Shown: positions 42,158 through 51,157 of the stretch, piece after piece
Layout of the letters: each line of letters opens with the position of its first letter
Position numbering within the stretch: position 1 is the first letter of the stretch
Source: Clostridia bacterium
GTDB taxonomy: Bacteria > Bacillota > Clostridia > Oscillospirales > QAKW01
Assembly (NCBI GenBank): GCA_017464525.1
Contig: JAFTZM010000041.1
Coordinates: 76,435 to 140,434 of the forward strand
Direction: 5' to 3'
DNA length: 64,000 bases
Made by a program: the position numbers and the translations under genes
The notes under the pieces: generated by a model
What the model was told of the DNA's origin: nothing
The model's database searches: none
Seen by the model: only the letters and a program-made list of their open reading frames with translations

Positions 42158-44752
42158 TTAAAACTCCAGTTCCAGGGTGATGATCTTTTTGCCGCCGGCC
42201 TTCATGGAAAGAGTGCCGTTAAGCACATCCAGGCGTTGCTGCCGTTCCTCGGCCAGGTTGGTCTGCCAGACGCTTTTTACCGGGCGGCGGAGCATCAGGG
42301 CAAATTCCTGCGCCTCCCGGGAGGTATTATAGAACCGCAGGATGGCGGTATTCCGTTTTTCGGTCTTTTTAAAGGCAGCAAAGGAGATGGTATCCCCCGC
42401 CAGGGTAAAGAGAGTATCGGCGGCGGGGAGTTTCCCACCATGAGTCGCATGGCCCCTGGCGATCAAGGGGTCGCCGTGGAAGGCGAAGGCCTCCTGCTGG
42501 GCGGTCTCCTGCTCCGCCGCACCGAAGGGGATGATGGAATAACAAAGGGTATGCGCCCCTTTACATTGGCCATCCGGCGTGGGGAAATAGCCCCAATCTC
42601 CCACCTGATCGACAGCACGGAGCAGGGTGAGGGCCATGGTATTCCGGCCATCCCGCAGGATCTCATATTCATTCAGCCCCCGGACAGCCACAGCCAGCCC
42701 CCGCTCCCCATCGAAGAGGGAGAAGAAGCTCTGGATCCGCTGGCAGTAACAGGGATTTTCCCAAGCCGGATCGGGAACGATCTCCCGGTCCACGATATCG
42801 AACTGCCCCTCTGCCTGCACCCGTTCTGCCTGAATTTCCGGCACAAACAAAGCACGCAGGCGGTGGTTTTCGCTCTGATTATTCAACACCGTTTTCACAT
42901 CCACCCGGGCCACACCGGCGGTGAGGGTAAGATAGGTAGTAACGGTATGAGAAAGAGTCTCGGCGGTACGGCATTTTTCCTGCTTGCCTGCGGGGATCTC
43001 CAAGGAGGTCACCAGCTCCAGGGTGGAAAAGCAAGGGTTCTGCGCCGCCACACGGCAGCCCTTCAGCCCGGCGGCCCCATAGATTCTGGGGCTGCCCTCG
43101 GTCTCCACATAATTGTACAGATTGCCCCGATCCCCGGAATCCTCATAGATCAGGTTATTGCGATAGATCTGGCCGCTGCGCTTATCCTGCAAGGTGACGG
43201 ATCCATCCTTTTCCACCCAGACAGCCAGCAATTCATTTTCGATGCGGCCTTCCACGGCAGAAACGCAGGGCAGTTCCTTAACGCCGGCATGGACAGCATA
43301 GGTCTCATAGCCCATCCCCTCGGCATCCACCAAAAGGGTCACCTCAAACCGCTGCACATAGGCAGGCTGGCGGAACCGATCCTTGGGCAAGGTATAAGTA
43401 AAGGTACGGCCCAGTTTTTTGCAGACAGAGGGCACCAAGGTACCGTCTGCCTTGGTGACATAAACACTTTCCGGCGCCCCATCCTCGGGGTAGTCCACAT
43501 AGGCGGTGACGGTGCCCCGGGTATGGTCGGGAGCGGTATGGAACACGGTGATACAGCGATCCCCAAGGGCTTGGGTATCCATTTCCCCGGTCAGGTAGTC
43601 CAGCGCCTCATCCTGCACAAAGCGGGCGGCCTCATAGGACTTTTCAAAGCGGGTATCCATCTCCCGGGTGACTGCATCCACCGAGCAGCAGCAGATGGAA
43701 TCATGGGGATGGTTCTGCATCAGTTTTTTCCAGGCGTAGAACAGCTCATCCTGATGATACTTGCCGCCGTTCAGCAAAGCCATGACGCTCAAGGGCTCGG
43801 CGATCCGCTCCAGAATATTCTGGCCCCGATGGTTCTTCTGCTTTAATTTCACATGGGCAGAGGCGGTACAGATCAGGGGGCAGGCACCGGAGGTGCGCTG
43901 ACCGTTGATCTCCCCCTCCAGGGTAATAAAACGATCCCGGTAGGGGCGCAGAGCCGCCACCAGATCCTTGAAGTTGGATTGCTTGATCTCCACTTCCTCG
44001 CCGTAGAGCGCCTGCGCTGTTTGGATCACCTCATGGAGATCGGTCTGCACCGGCTGATGGTCACAGCCGTTGAGCCCCAGCATATGGGGAGTAGCGGCAG
44101 AGCGCTCCAGCTTCTCCAGCAATTTATCCAGTTTTTTCTTCAGCTTTTCCGGATCCCGGGGCAGTTCCATGGCGTTATGGTACCAGGGAATGAACATCAC
44201 GCCCATAACCTCGCTGCCGTCCGGCGCTTTCCAGATCAACTCGGAGGGGCGGTTGAACCGCTCCTCTACCGCCTGGTTATCCGCCAGAATGGCGCCGACA
44301 CCCCGGCCAAAGGCGGCGTTATCGATGCCGAAGCCCTGCAGAAGCTGGGGGGCTTGGGAGATATTGCCGAAGGCATCGGGGAAATAGCCGGTCATCACCG
44401 GATCGGCGCCCAGCTCCCTACACAACTTAATGCCATACAGCATATTCCGCACATTGGCCTCACCGCTGGTGAGGTATTCATCCTGCAGCACATACCAGGG
44501 GCCTACCTGGATCCGATCCTCCCGGATCAGCTTCAGAAGGCGATCCCGCATCTGGGGGCGGATCTCCAGGTAGTCCTCGATGACGATATACTGGCCGTCC
44601 ATATGGTAATAGCTGTACTCCGGGTGATTCTCCATCGTTTCGATGAGGGAATCAAAGAGCTCCACCAGCCGCATCCGGTGCTGCTCAAAGCTCATATACC
44701 ATTCCCGATCCCAATGGGAATGGGGAATTATGTGCAGCGTTTTCTTTTCCAT
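42158..44752 (-). CDS. GH38 alpha-mannosidase
   Basis: An 864-residue family 38 glycosidase. The N-terminus HIIPHSHWDREWYMSFE holds the zinc-binding HxHWD motif; the catalytic-nucleophile region is near FPDAFGNISQAPQ and later zinc ligands follow (QNHPHDSICCCSVD). Central helical and C-terminal beta domains complete the fold. No signal peptide is present, so it acts on imported mannosides or phosphomannosides, similar in size to MngB. No transporter or PTS gene is adjacent. Confidence 0.93.
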   Translation of the reverse strand: MEKKTLHIIPHSHWDREWYMSFEQHRMRLVELFDSLIETMENHPEYSYYHMDGQYIVIEDYLEIRPQMRDRLLKLIREDRIQVGPWYVLQDEYLTSGEANVRNMLYGIKLCRELGADPVMTGYFPDAFGNISQAPQLLQGFGIDNAAFGRGVGAILADNQAVEERFNRPSELIWKAPDGSEVMGVMFIPWYHNAMELPRDPEKLKKKLDKLLEKLERSAATPHMLGLNGCDHQPVQTDLHEVIQTAQALYGEEVEIKQSNFKDLVAALRPYRDRFITLEGEINGQRTSGACPLICTASAHVKLKQKNHRGQNILERIAEPLSVMALLNGGKYHQDELFYAWKKLMQNHPHDSICCCSVDAVTREMDTRFEKSYEAARFVQDEALDYLTGEMDTQALGDRCITVFHTAPDHTRGTVTAYVDYPEDGAPESVYVTKADGTLVPSVCKKLGRTFTYTLPKDRFRQPAYVQRFEVTLLVDAEGMGYETYAVHAGVKELPCVSAVEGRIENELLAVWVEKDGSVTLQDKRSGQIYRNNLIYEDSGDRGNLYNYVETEGSPRIYGAAGLKGCRVAAQNPCFSTLELVTSLEIPAGKQEKCRTAETLSHTVTTYLTLTAGVARVDVKTVLNNQSENHRLRALFVPEIQAERVQAEGQFDIVDREIVPDPAWENPCYCQRIQSFFSLFDGERGLAVAVRGLNEYEILRDGRNTMALTLLRAVDQVGDWGYFPTPDGQCKGAHTLCYSIIPFGAAEQETAQQEAFAFHGDPLIARGHATHGGKLPAADTLFTLAGDTISFAAFKKTEKRNTAILRFYNTSREAQEFALMLRRPVKSVWQTNLAEERQQRLDVLNGTLSMKAGGKKIITLELEF

Positions 44753-44754
44753 CG

Positions 44755-46113
44755 TTAATTCCTCAGGCTATGAATGGGGGCGGGAATTCTGCCGCCCCGG
44801 CTGATAAACTTCTCGCTGCTCTCCCGGTGAACGGGCATGATGGGCGCTTCGCCCAGCAGGCCGCCGAAGGCGACGCTTTCGCCCACATCCTTACCGATGG
44901 CGGGGATGACCCGGACAGCAGTGGTCTTATTATTGATGACGCCGATACTGATCTCATCGGCGATGATGGCAGAGATGGTAGAGGCGGGGGTATCGCCGGG
45001 GATGGCGATCATATCCAGCCCCACCGAGCAGACAGCAGTCATGGCCTCCAGCTTGTCCAGGGTCAGTACCCCTTCGCCGGCGGCCCGGATCATCCCGGCA
45101 TCCTCCGAAACGGGGATAAAGGCACCGCTTAAGCCCCCCACATGGGAGGAGGCCATGGTGCCGCCCTTCTTGACCGCATCATTGAGGAGCGCCAGGCAGG
45201 CGGTGGTACCGTGAGTACCGCAACGCTCCAGCCCCATTTCCTCTAAGATATGGGCCACCGAATCCCCCACAGCCGGGGTGGGTGCCAAAGAAAGATCCAC
45301 AATGCCGAAGGGGACATCCAGCCGGCGGCAGGCTTCATTAGCCACCATCTGGCCCATCCGGGTGATCTTGAAGGCGGTCTTCTTAACGATATCAGCGATC
45401 TCGGTGATATCAGCTTCAGGATGCTTGGCAATGGCGCTGCTGACCACGCCGGGGCCGGAAACACCCACGTTGATGACGCACTCGCCCTCGCCCACACCAT
45501 GGAAGGCGCCGGCCATGAACGGATTATCCTCCGGCACATTGGCAAACACCACCAGCTTGGCACAGCCGATGGAATCCGCCTCGGCGGTGGCTTCGGCACA
45601 TTCCCGGATGATCTCGCCCATCAGCTTGACCGCATCCAGATTGATACCGGCCTTGGTGGTGGCCACATTGATGGAGGAGCAGACCCGCGAGGTCTCCTTC
45701 AGCGCCCGGGGCAAGGACTTGATGAGGTTGAGATCGCTCTGGGTGGCCATTTTATGCACCAGGGCAGAATAGCCACCCACAAAATTGATACCGCAGGTAA
45801 TGGCAGCCCGCTCCAGGGCATGGGCTACCTTAAGCATATCCTCCACCGAATAGCCGGGGGTCACCAGGGCGATGGGGGTCACCGCCACCCGCTTATTGAT
45901 GATGGGGATACCGTATTCCCGGGCGATGGCATCGCCGGTGGCAACCAAATTCCCCGCCAGACGGGTGATCTTTTCATACACACGGTCACAGAAAGCATCC
46001 ACATCCCGATCCACACAGTCAAAAAGGGAGATCCCCATGGTGACGGTACGGATATCCAGATGCTCCTCATCGATCATTTTAATGGTTTCTAATATATCGC
46101 GACGGTTTAACAT
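44755..46113 (-). CDS. PFL/DUF711 (UPF0210) family protein
   Basis: A 452-residue protein when started at ATG 46113 after AAGGAGAG, matching the usual family length. Long conserved runs include [22 protein letters not shown] and the glycine-rich [12 protein letters not shown]. Structures show a fold like glycyl-radical enzymes (pyruvate formate-lyase), but the activity of the family is not known. It is almost always paired with the ACT-domain gene found just upstream here. Confidence 0.92.
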   Translation of the reverse strand: MLNRRDILETIKMIDEEHLDIRTVTMGISLFDCVDRDVDAFCDRVYEKITRLAGNLVATGDAIAREYGIPIINKRVAVTPIALVTPGYSVEDMLKVAHALERAAITCGINFVGGYSALVHKMATQSDLNLIKSLPRALKETSRVCSSINVATTKAGINLDAVKLMGEIIRECAEATAEADSIGCAKLVVFANVPEDNPFMAGAFHGVGEGECVINVGVSGPGVVSSAIAKHPEADITEIADIVKKTAFKITRMGQMVANEACRRLDVPFGIVDLSLAPTPAVGDSVAHILEEMGLERCGTHGTTACLALLNDAVKKGGTMASSHVGGLSGAFIPVSEDAGMIRAAGEGVLTLDKLEAMTAVCSVGLDMIAIPGDTPASTISAIIADEISIGVINNKTTAVRVIPAIGKDVGESVAFGGLLGEAPIMPVHRESSEKFISRGGRIPAPIHSLRN

Positions 46114-46123
46114 GAGGCTCTCC

Positions 46124-46393
46124 TTATATTCTGTGCATGGAATCGAAAACGTCCTCATGCATCACATGGACGATCAGACCCATCTCGGCGCCGGCATCCT
46201 CCATCTCCTTGGCGAAAGCGGCAAAATCCTTTTCGCCCTCGGGGATCTCCACCCACATGATCATGGTGAAGGTATCGTGGCGCACCTTCTGGGTGATATC
46301 GTTAATATTCACATTATTTTCGGCGCAGATATTGGAAAGGCGGGCGATGATGCCCACACGGTCCCGGCCGATGACAGAAATGACTGCGTTCAT
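46124..46393 (-). CDS. ACT-domain protein (UPF0237)
   Basis: An 89-residue single ACT domain started at ATG 46393 (AGAGGT upstream). It begins with the typical [17 protein letters not shown] ligand-binding loop. It is ten bases upstream of the DUF711 gene. Such ACT proteins probably sense an amino acid or small metabolite and regulate the partner. Ligand unknown. Confidence 0.92.
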   Translation of the reverse strand: MNAVISVIGRDRVGIIARLSNICAENNVNINDITQKVRHDTFTMIMWVEIPEGEKDFAAFAKEMEDAGAEMGLIVHVMHEDVFDSMHRI

Positions 46394-46461
46394 AATAGTA
46401 CCTCTTTCTTTCATTATATTATTTCTATTTTAGCATATTTCGGATAAATTGCAATCTTTTA

Positions 46462-46489
46462 TTGAAAAATACGCAGGATGTGATAAAAT
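46462..46489 (+). promoter_or_regulatory. Promoter of ispE
   Basis: TTGAAA (46462-46467), a 16 bp spacer and TAAAAT (46484-46489), then GGAAAGGGGGAGG before the ATG. Confidence 0.55.
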
Positions 46490-46512
46490 AAGTAGGAAAG
46501 GGGGAGGAAAAA

Positions 46513-47394
46513 ATGAGCAGCGTTACCTTAAGAGCCTACGCCAAGATCAATCTGAGCCTGGATGTGGTGGGCAAGCGGGAAGACGGATACCATCTGCTGG
46601 AATCGGTCTTTCAGGGCATCTCCCTTTACGATGATGTGCGGGTCATGCGGGAGGAGGGCAGCGGCGGTATCACCGTGCGGTGCAATCTGCCCTACATTCC
46701 CACCGACCGGCGGAATATTGTATACAAGGTGGCGGAAACCTTTTTCAAGGCCGCCCGGATCAGTAACTATCAGGTCACCATCGAATTAAACAAAACCATC
46801 CCCTCCGGAGCAGGGCTCGGCGGCGGAAGTGCCGACGGTGCGGCGGTCTTTTCTGCCCTTTGCCGCCTCTATAAGGCCTCCTTCTCCACCGAAGAGGCCA
46901 CCGCCCTGCTGGTTCCCTTGGGGGCGGATATTCCCTTCTTTCTCCACAGCGGCACCATGCTGGCCAGAGGCGTTGGGGAGATCCTCACCCCGGCACCCCC
47001 GCTGCAGGATTGCTGCATCGTACTGGCCAAGCCCAAGGCCGGAGCCAGCACCAAGGAGATCTTCTGTAAGCTGAAGGAGGTGGGCATCCCCCGCCATCCG
47101 GATACCCCGGGGGTGCTCAGGAGCTTGGAGACCGGAGATCTTGGCCTGCTGGCCCGCTCCGCCGGTAATGTGCTGGAAAACGCCACTATCCCCTTATGCC
47201 CCCAGATCGGCAAGCTGAAGGGGATCTTGCAGAAATGCGGCGCCGACCTGGCGCTGATGACCGGCAGCGGCTCCACTGTTTTCGGCATCTTTACCGATGA
47301 GAAGCAGGCCCGGCGGGCTATGCGCACCCTGCGGAAGCACACCCGGCTGGTCTATCTGACACGGCCCATCTGCCGCCCCATGAAAACAGAGTGA
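46513..47394 (+). CDS. ispE: 4-diphosphocytidyl-2-C-methyl-D-erythritol kinase
   Basis: A 293-residue GHMP kinase. The N-terminus has AYAKINLSLDVVGKREDGYH with the family's catalytic Lys and the GYH signature; the ATP loop is PSGAGLGGGSADGAA near 97-111; the C-terminal glycine-rich GSGSTVFG loop closes the site. It phosphorylates CDP-ME in the MEP isoprenoid pathway. It stands as a single gene. Confidence 0.95.
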   Translation: MSSVTLRAYAKINLSLDVVGKREDGYHLLESVFQGISLYDDVRVMREEGSGGITVRCNLPYIPTDRRNIVYKVAETFFKAARISNYQVTIELNKTIPSGAGLGGGSADGAAVFSALCRLYKASFSTEEATALLVPLGADIPFFLHSGTMLARGVGEILTPAPPLQDCCIVLAKPKAGASTKEIFCKLKEVGIPRHPDTPGVLRSLETGDLGLLARSAGNVLENATIPLCPQIGKLKGILQKCGADLALMTGSGSTVFGIFTDEKQARRAMRTLRKHTRLVYLTRPICRPMKTE

Positions 47395-47396
47395 AG

Positions 47397-47637
47397 GCTT
47401 CCCAAAAAGGCGTAGACCGCAGAAAAAGGGAAAGAATATTTTTTACTGCCGATTTTTCAGAACAATCTCAAACGATAAAACCTACTCTTTCCTGCTGTTT
47501 ACTTTATAAGGAAAAATTCCGGTCAAAGCCCGGAATTTCATTTAATTCTGCTTTCCGACGAAATGACCGCTCGGCGTATCGCATACGCCGTCGGGATCCT
47601 TTCAGCGAAATCTGCATCCTTTTTTTGAAAGTCTTAG
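47397..47637 (-). repeat. Structured intergenic repeat, copy 3 (diverged, inverted)
   Basis: Read on the minus strand it matches the elements at 19445 and 33145: a GGCGTAT-GCG-ATACGCC hairpin, AGCAGAA, a terminator-like stem AAATTCCGG/CCGGAATTT (47514-47538) followed by TTTTTCCTTAT, and TTTTTCTGCGGTC near its end. Overall identity is much lower than between copies 1 and 2. It fills the gap after ispE. Confidence 0.55.
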
Positions 47638-47653
47638 AAAGATCGCAATAAAA

Positions 47654-47677
47654 AATCGCCCAAGGGCGATTTTTTTA
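47654..47677 (+). terminator. Terminator
   Basis: AATCGCCC pairs with GGGCGATT around AA and a T-run follows. The -35 of the BlaI promoter begins immediately after it. Confidence 0.65.
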
Positions 47678-47731
47678 TTGACAAAGTTGGTCTATTGTTA
47701 TAGACTATAATTAAAGTCGATAATTATAGAC
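47678..47731 (+). promoter_or_regulatory. BlaI-gene promoter with two repressor boxes
   Basis: TTGACA (47678-47683), a 17 bp spacer and TAGACT (47701-47706). Two dyads with the same arms follow: GTCTATTGTTATAGAC (47690-47705), spanning the spacer and -10, and GTCGATAATTATAGAC (47716-47731). They are the probable operator of the BlaI-like repressor encoded next. Confidence 0.75.
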
Positions 47732-47743
47732 CAGGAGGTACAC

Positions 47744-48103
47744 ATGAACGAGTTGAAACTATGCGAAAGCGATTACCGCTTTATGGATCTGATCTGGGAA
47801 CATCAGCCCCTTTCTTCCCGGGAGCTGGTGGCCCTTTGCGCCGAGCGGCTGGGCTGGAAAAAATCCACCACCTACACCGTGCTCAAAAAGATGTGTGAAC
47901 GGGGGTTCGCCTGCAACGAAAACACCGTTGTTACCGCCCTGATCCCCCGGGATCAGGTGCAGGCCTATGCCAGCGTTCATTTTGTGGAGCACACCTTCGC
48001 CGGCTCTCTGCCGGGCTTTCTGGTCTCCTTTTTAGGGGGCAAGACCATTTCAGAGGAAGAGGCAGCGGAATTGAAAAAGCTCATTGACGAGCATAAGGAG
48101 TAA
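47744..48103 (+). CDS. BlaI/MecI/CopY-family repressor
   Basis: A 119-residue winged-helix repressor. ESDYRFMDLIWEHQPLSSRELV and WKKSTTYTVLKKMCERG match the penicillinase-repressor fold, and the C-terminal half gives dimerisation. Members are inactivated by proteolysis when a partner M56 receptor is triggered, and that partner is the next gene. It likely represses its own operon through the two upstream dyads. Confidence 0.92.
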   Translation: MNELKLCESDYRFMDLIWEHQPLSSRELVALCAERLGWKKSTTYTVLKKMCERGFACNENTVVTALIPRDQVQAYASVHFVEHTFAGSLPGFLVSFLGGKTISEEEAAELKKLIDEHKE

Positions 48104-48107
48104 CGCC

Positions 48108-50009
48108 ATGTTTCTTACCGTATTAAATATGAGCATCACCGCAAGCTATGTGATCATAGCGATATTGCTGATCCGGCTGCTTTTGGCAAGGGCACCGAAA
48201 AAGTATTCCTATTGGCTATGGAGTGCAGCGGCCTTTCGGCTTTGCTGCCCGATCTCCTTTGAATCCTTTTTTAGCCTTTTCAGCCTGAAGCCCTTCGACA
48301 TGGGCAAGGCGCAAGCCACGAGCGGCCATCAGCTGCAATACATCACCGCCGATCCGGATCTGATCCGGGTGGAGCTTACCACCGGAATTCCCTATGCCAA
48401 TGCCCTGATTCCGGACTCTGCCCCCAAAGCAGAGCTGACCAGCATCAACCCTTCCCAGTTCTGGATCCCGGTACTGGGGCTCCTTTGGCTGGCAGGGATC
48501 GCCGGGCTACTGCTCTGGGGCATTATCAGCTATCTGCGGCTGGCCCGGAGGATGCGCACTGCCATCCGGATGGAGGGGAATGTATACACCTCCGATCAGG
48601 TGGGCTCTCCCTTTATTCTGGGATTCTTCCGACCGAGGATCTACCTGCCCTTCGGGGTGGAGGAGGATTACATCCTGGCTCATGAGCGGTTTCATTTGCG
48701 GCATCTGGATCATTGGGTCAAGCTCTTCGGCTTTTTACTGCTCTGCCTCCATTGGTTCAATCCCCTATGCTGGCTGGCCTTTTACCTGATGGGGCGGGAT
48801 ATGGAGATGCGGTGCGATGAAGAGGTGCTGAAACGCCATGCCGGAATCGCCAAAGCCTACAGCACATCGCTCCTTTCCTTTGCGGCCAACCGACGGTTTC
48901 CCTCGCCGCTGGCCTTCAGCGAAAGCGGGGTAAAAAAGCGGATCAAAAATGTGCTCCGCTGGAAAAAGCCGGCGTGGTGGATCCGCACGGTCTCGGCCGT
49001 ACTCTGCCTTGCGGTGTTGGCCGGGTGCGCCGCCAATCCGCTCAAAGCAGAGGAGCCGGCCGCCGGCACCGAGACCATTCAACCGGAAAGGATCGAAACT
49101 AATTGCCCGGAGGTCACCGTTGAGCTGCAAAAAAGCGCCCTCCGCTGCGAGGAGCCCTATCTGCAGCTGCGCTGGGTCAACAGCAGCGCCCGCCCGCTGG
49201 AGCGGCAGGAAGAATTCTCCATTGAGCGGAAGGAAGAAAGCGGTTGGGTCTCCGACATTGCCGAGCAGACCTCTGCCGGGGGTACCCTGGCGGCGGGAAA
49301 AGCGGAGGTCATTCATTATAAATTAAAGCAATTTGATCTGGACACCATGGGCAGCTACCGCTTTGTGCAGACATTTTGGTTCGCCGATGAGCCGGATCGG
49401 TGCTACACGGCGGTGGTGGAATTCACCCTGAATGCGCCGCTTTTGATGCAGATGAAGATCACCGTCACAGAAAGCGGTAAGATCGTGGGCGGAGATGTGA
49501 AAAGGCTGCAATTCCGTTCCGATATGGTCTGGGATTTTTCTGATCAGCCCGGCGGGATGATTCTGGAGATCGGCGCTGTAACAGAGGATCAGGCGGAGGT
49601 CACCCTCTTCGGCAAGACCTACGCCATCGGCCGGGAAACGACCGTTATCCGGCAGGATAACTTAACGGCAGAGCTGACCCTCATCGATTCCGATCGGGAA
49701 TACAGCTACGAATACTACCAAATGAAAAACAGCGAGTCTATCCTCACCCCCAGCCTGACCTTAGACCCAGAGACCGGGTATTTTCACTTCTTTTCCGATG
49801 CGGCGTCCTCCTATTTCCATACCGGCTTATATACGGTGGAGGGGGATCTGCTCACCGGCTTTACCGGCGACGGAAGGTATACCTACCGGTTCAAAATTCT
49901 GGATGAATACACCCTGCAATACCGGGAGGAGGGTTCTGTTCCCGCTCCGGTCTATACGGCAGAGCCCCTGAAGGACGGGGATCTCTTTACCAGAAAATTG
50001 ACATCCTGA
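48108..50009 (+). CDS. BlaR1-type M56 metallopeptidase with extracellular sensor
   Basis: A 633-residue membrane protein when started at ATG 48108 after AAGGAG. Four or so helices lie in 1-330, with the zinc motif HERFH at 192-196 facing the cytoplasm. A last hydrophobic segment near 305-320 ends in an AGCAAN stretch. The extracellular part (about 320-633) is not a penicillin-binding domain; it looks like an Ig-like domain (VELQKSALRCEEPYLQLRW) followed by a beta-rich tail. It should cleave the BlaI-like repressor in response to an unknown surface signal. No beta-lactamase gene is nearby. Confidence 0.88.
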   Translation: MFLTVLNMSITASYVIIAILLIRLLLARAPKKYSYWLWSAAAFRLCCPISFESFFSLFSLKPFDMGKAQATSGHQLQYITADPDLIRVELTTGIPYANALIPDSAPKAELTSINPSQFWIPVLGLLWLAGIAGLLLWGIISYLRLARRMRTAIRMEGNVYTSDQVGSPFILGFFRPRIYLPFGVEEDYILAHERFHLRHLDHWVKLFGFLLLCLHWFNPLCWLAFYLMGRDMEMRCDEEVLKRHAGIAKAYSTSLLSFAANRRFPSPLAFSESGVKKRIKNVLRWKKPAWWIRTVSAVLCLAVLAGCAANPLKAEEPAAGTETIQPERIETNCPEVTVELQKSALRCEEPYLQLRWVNSSARPLERQEEFSIERKEESGWVSDIAEQTSAGGTLAAGKAEVIHYKLKQFDLDTMGSYRFVQTFWFADEPDRCYTAVVEFTLNAPLLMQMKITVTESGKIVGGDVKRLQFRSDMVWDFSDQPGGMILEIGAVTEDQAEVTLFGKTYAIGRETTVIRQDNLTAELTLIDSDREYSYEYYQMKNSESILTPSLTLDPETGYFHFFSDAASSYFHTGLYTVEGDLLTGFTGDGRYTYRFKILDEYTLQYREEGSVPAPVYTAEPLKDGDLFTRKLTS

Positions 50010-50073
50010 ATTGCATTCAGGATGAAACTGTGATATACTTTAGTTGTAAAACTGCCTGCCGGGAGGGATTTTT

Positions 50074-50745
50074 TTGAAACAGCGGATCTTTTATCTCCTG
50101 CTTATGATCGTTTCTTTTTTGATCGCCGGTTGCCAGGCGGCTCCTGCAGCAGAAGAACCGCCGGCTGATGAAACAGTCCTTCAATACGATCCAACCAATA
50201 TTATTGTTTCGGTCTCCGAGCCCACCGCCCCGCCGGAGCCTTGCGGCCCATCCCAGGAACTCTGCTACAGTTATTCCGATATTACGGAGATGATGGGCAG
50301 TGACGGGCTGATCGTGGCAGGATATGCCACCGGCCTGCGGGAAAGCCACTACGACCGTGAAGAAAGAATTTGCCATACGCTGACGACCTTCGCGGTTACC
50401 GATGTTTATTCGGGGGTATTTTCTGAAAAATCCTTGATCATCCAGGAACGCTTTGCCTTGATCCAAGATGACGAAAATTCCTATTATCTCTATCAAACAG
50501 GGCAAAAAGTACCTCACCTAAAGAACGATCTGCAATCTCTGCTCTTCCTCAAAAGGTTAGAGAACGGCAACTACCAGATGGTTTATGAATATCTTCCGCT
50601 AATGCCGGATTACCGGAATTATAACGAAGACTATTTGGAAAGCGTACTGGATTTTTACCGAGGCGACCGGTCAGTTTATTACGCTGACGGTTCTTTTACC
50701 GAAACCATCGATGTTTTTTGCAGAAAACTACCAGGCTCCCCTTGA
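50074..50745 (+). CDS. Lipoprotein, N-terminal part (apparent frameshift)
   Basis: Frame of 223 residues starting at TTG after GGGAGGG. Signal peptide with lipobox IAGC (C21). The mature part contains VFSEKSLIIQERFALIQ and LLFLKRLENGNYQMV, patterns of small Clostridial lipoproteins. The last eight codons after ETIDVF look random, while a change of frame at the TTTTTT run (50714-50719) continues sensibly into 50711-50947. The true protein is then about 291 residues. It sits after the BlaI/M56 pair and may be a target. Confidence 0.65.
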   Translation: MKQRIFYLLLMIVSFLIAGCQAAPAAEEPPADETVLQYDPTNIIVSVSEPTAPPEPCGPSQELCYSYSDITEMMGSDGLIVAGYATGLRESHYDREERICHTLTTFAVTDVYSGVFSEKSLIIQERFALIQDDENSYYLYQTGQKVPHLKNDLQSLLFLKRLENGNYQMVYEYLPLMPDYRNYNEDYLESVLDFYRGDRSVYYADGSFTETIDVFCRKLPGSP

Positions 50746-50947
50746 TATTATCTACGCACTGTATTTCTGGCCAGAACGGGATATTTCCAACGAAGCACTG
50801 CTGGCTGAGATGAGCGGCAATATTCTGCTTCATACCGCAACAGAGTATAAAATTGCCATCTGGCCCTACGGACATAAAAACTATACCCTGTACAGCGATT
50901 ACACAGACGGATTATTCAAGATCAGCCAACCGCAAAATGAGCAATAA
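50711..50947 (+). pseudogene. Lipoprotein, C-terminal part in shifted frame
   Basis: Seventy-eight codons overlapping the end of the previous frame. No ribosome-binding site precedes its ATG. If one T is removed from the T6 run, the sequence reads through as DVFAENYQAPLDIIYALY, joining smoothly. This is a real indel, a slippage site, or a sequencing error in a homopolymer. Confidence 0.55.
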
Positions 50948-50957
50948 AGCCTAAAAA

Positions 50958-50987
50958 AATCGGCATCCGAGGATGCCGATTTTTTTT
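50958..50987. terminator. Bidirectional terminator
   Basis: An 11 bp stem AATCGGCATCC / GGATGCCGATT with A- and T-runs on each side. It ends the lipoprotein gene and the converging feo operon. Confidence 0.85.
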
Positions 50988-51153
50988 ATTTCTTTTCATC
51001 ACTGCAACCGCAGCAGCAGCTACACTTTTCAGAGGAGCAGCCGCTATCGGGGCAGCCGATACACTTTTTACCGCTCTTTTTGGCACGGATCACATACCAG
51101 ATCGCCGCACCTACGATCAACACAAGGATCGCAATGATGATAACATTTTCCAT
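50986..51153 (-). CDS. FeoB-associated Cys-rich membrane protein
   Basis: A 55-residue protein: one N-terminal transmembrane helix (about 3-23), then a basic stretch and a tail with eight cysteines (motifs CIGCP, CSCCCGC). Such proteins are found next to feoB in many Clostridia and may pass or scavenge metal at the membrane. It is four bases downstream of feoB on the same strand. Confidence 0.85.
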   Translation of the reverse strand: MENVIIIAILVLIVGAAIWYVIRAKKSGKKCIGCPDSGCSSEKCSCCCGCSDEKK

Positions 51154-51157
51154 ATTC

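Noticed and set aside
42038-43846. 602-codon plus-strand frame opposite the GH38 gene
   Set aside because: No start signal and no motifs, while GH38 catalytic motifs are intact on the minus strand.
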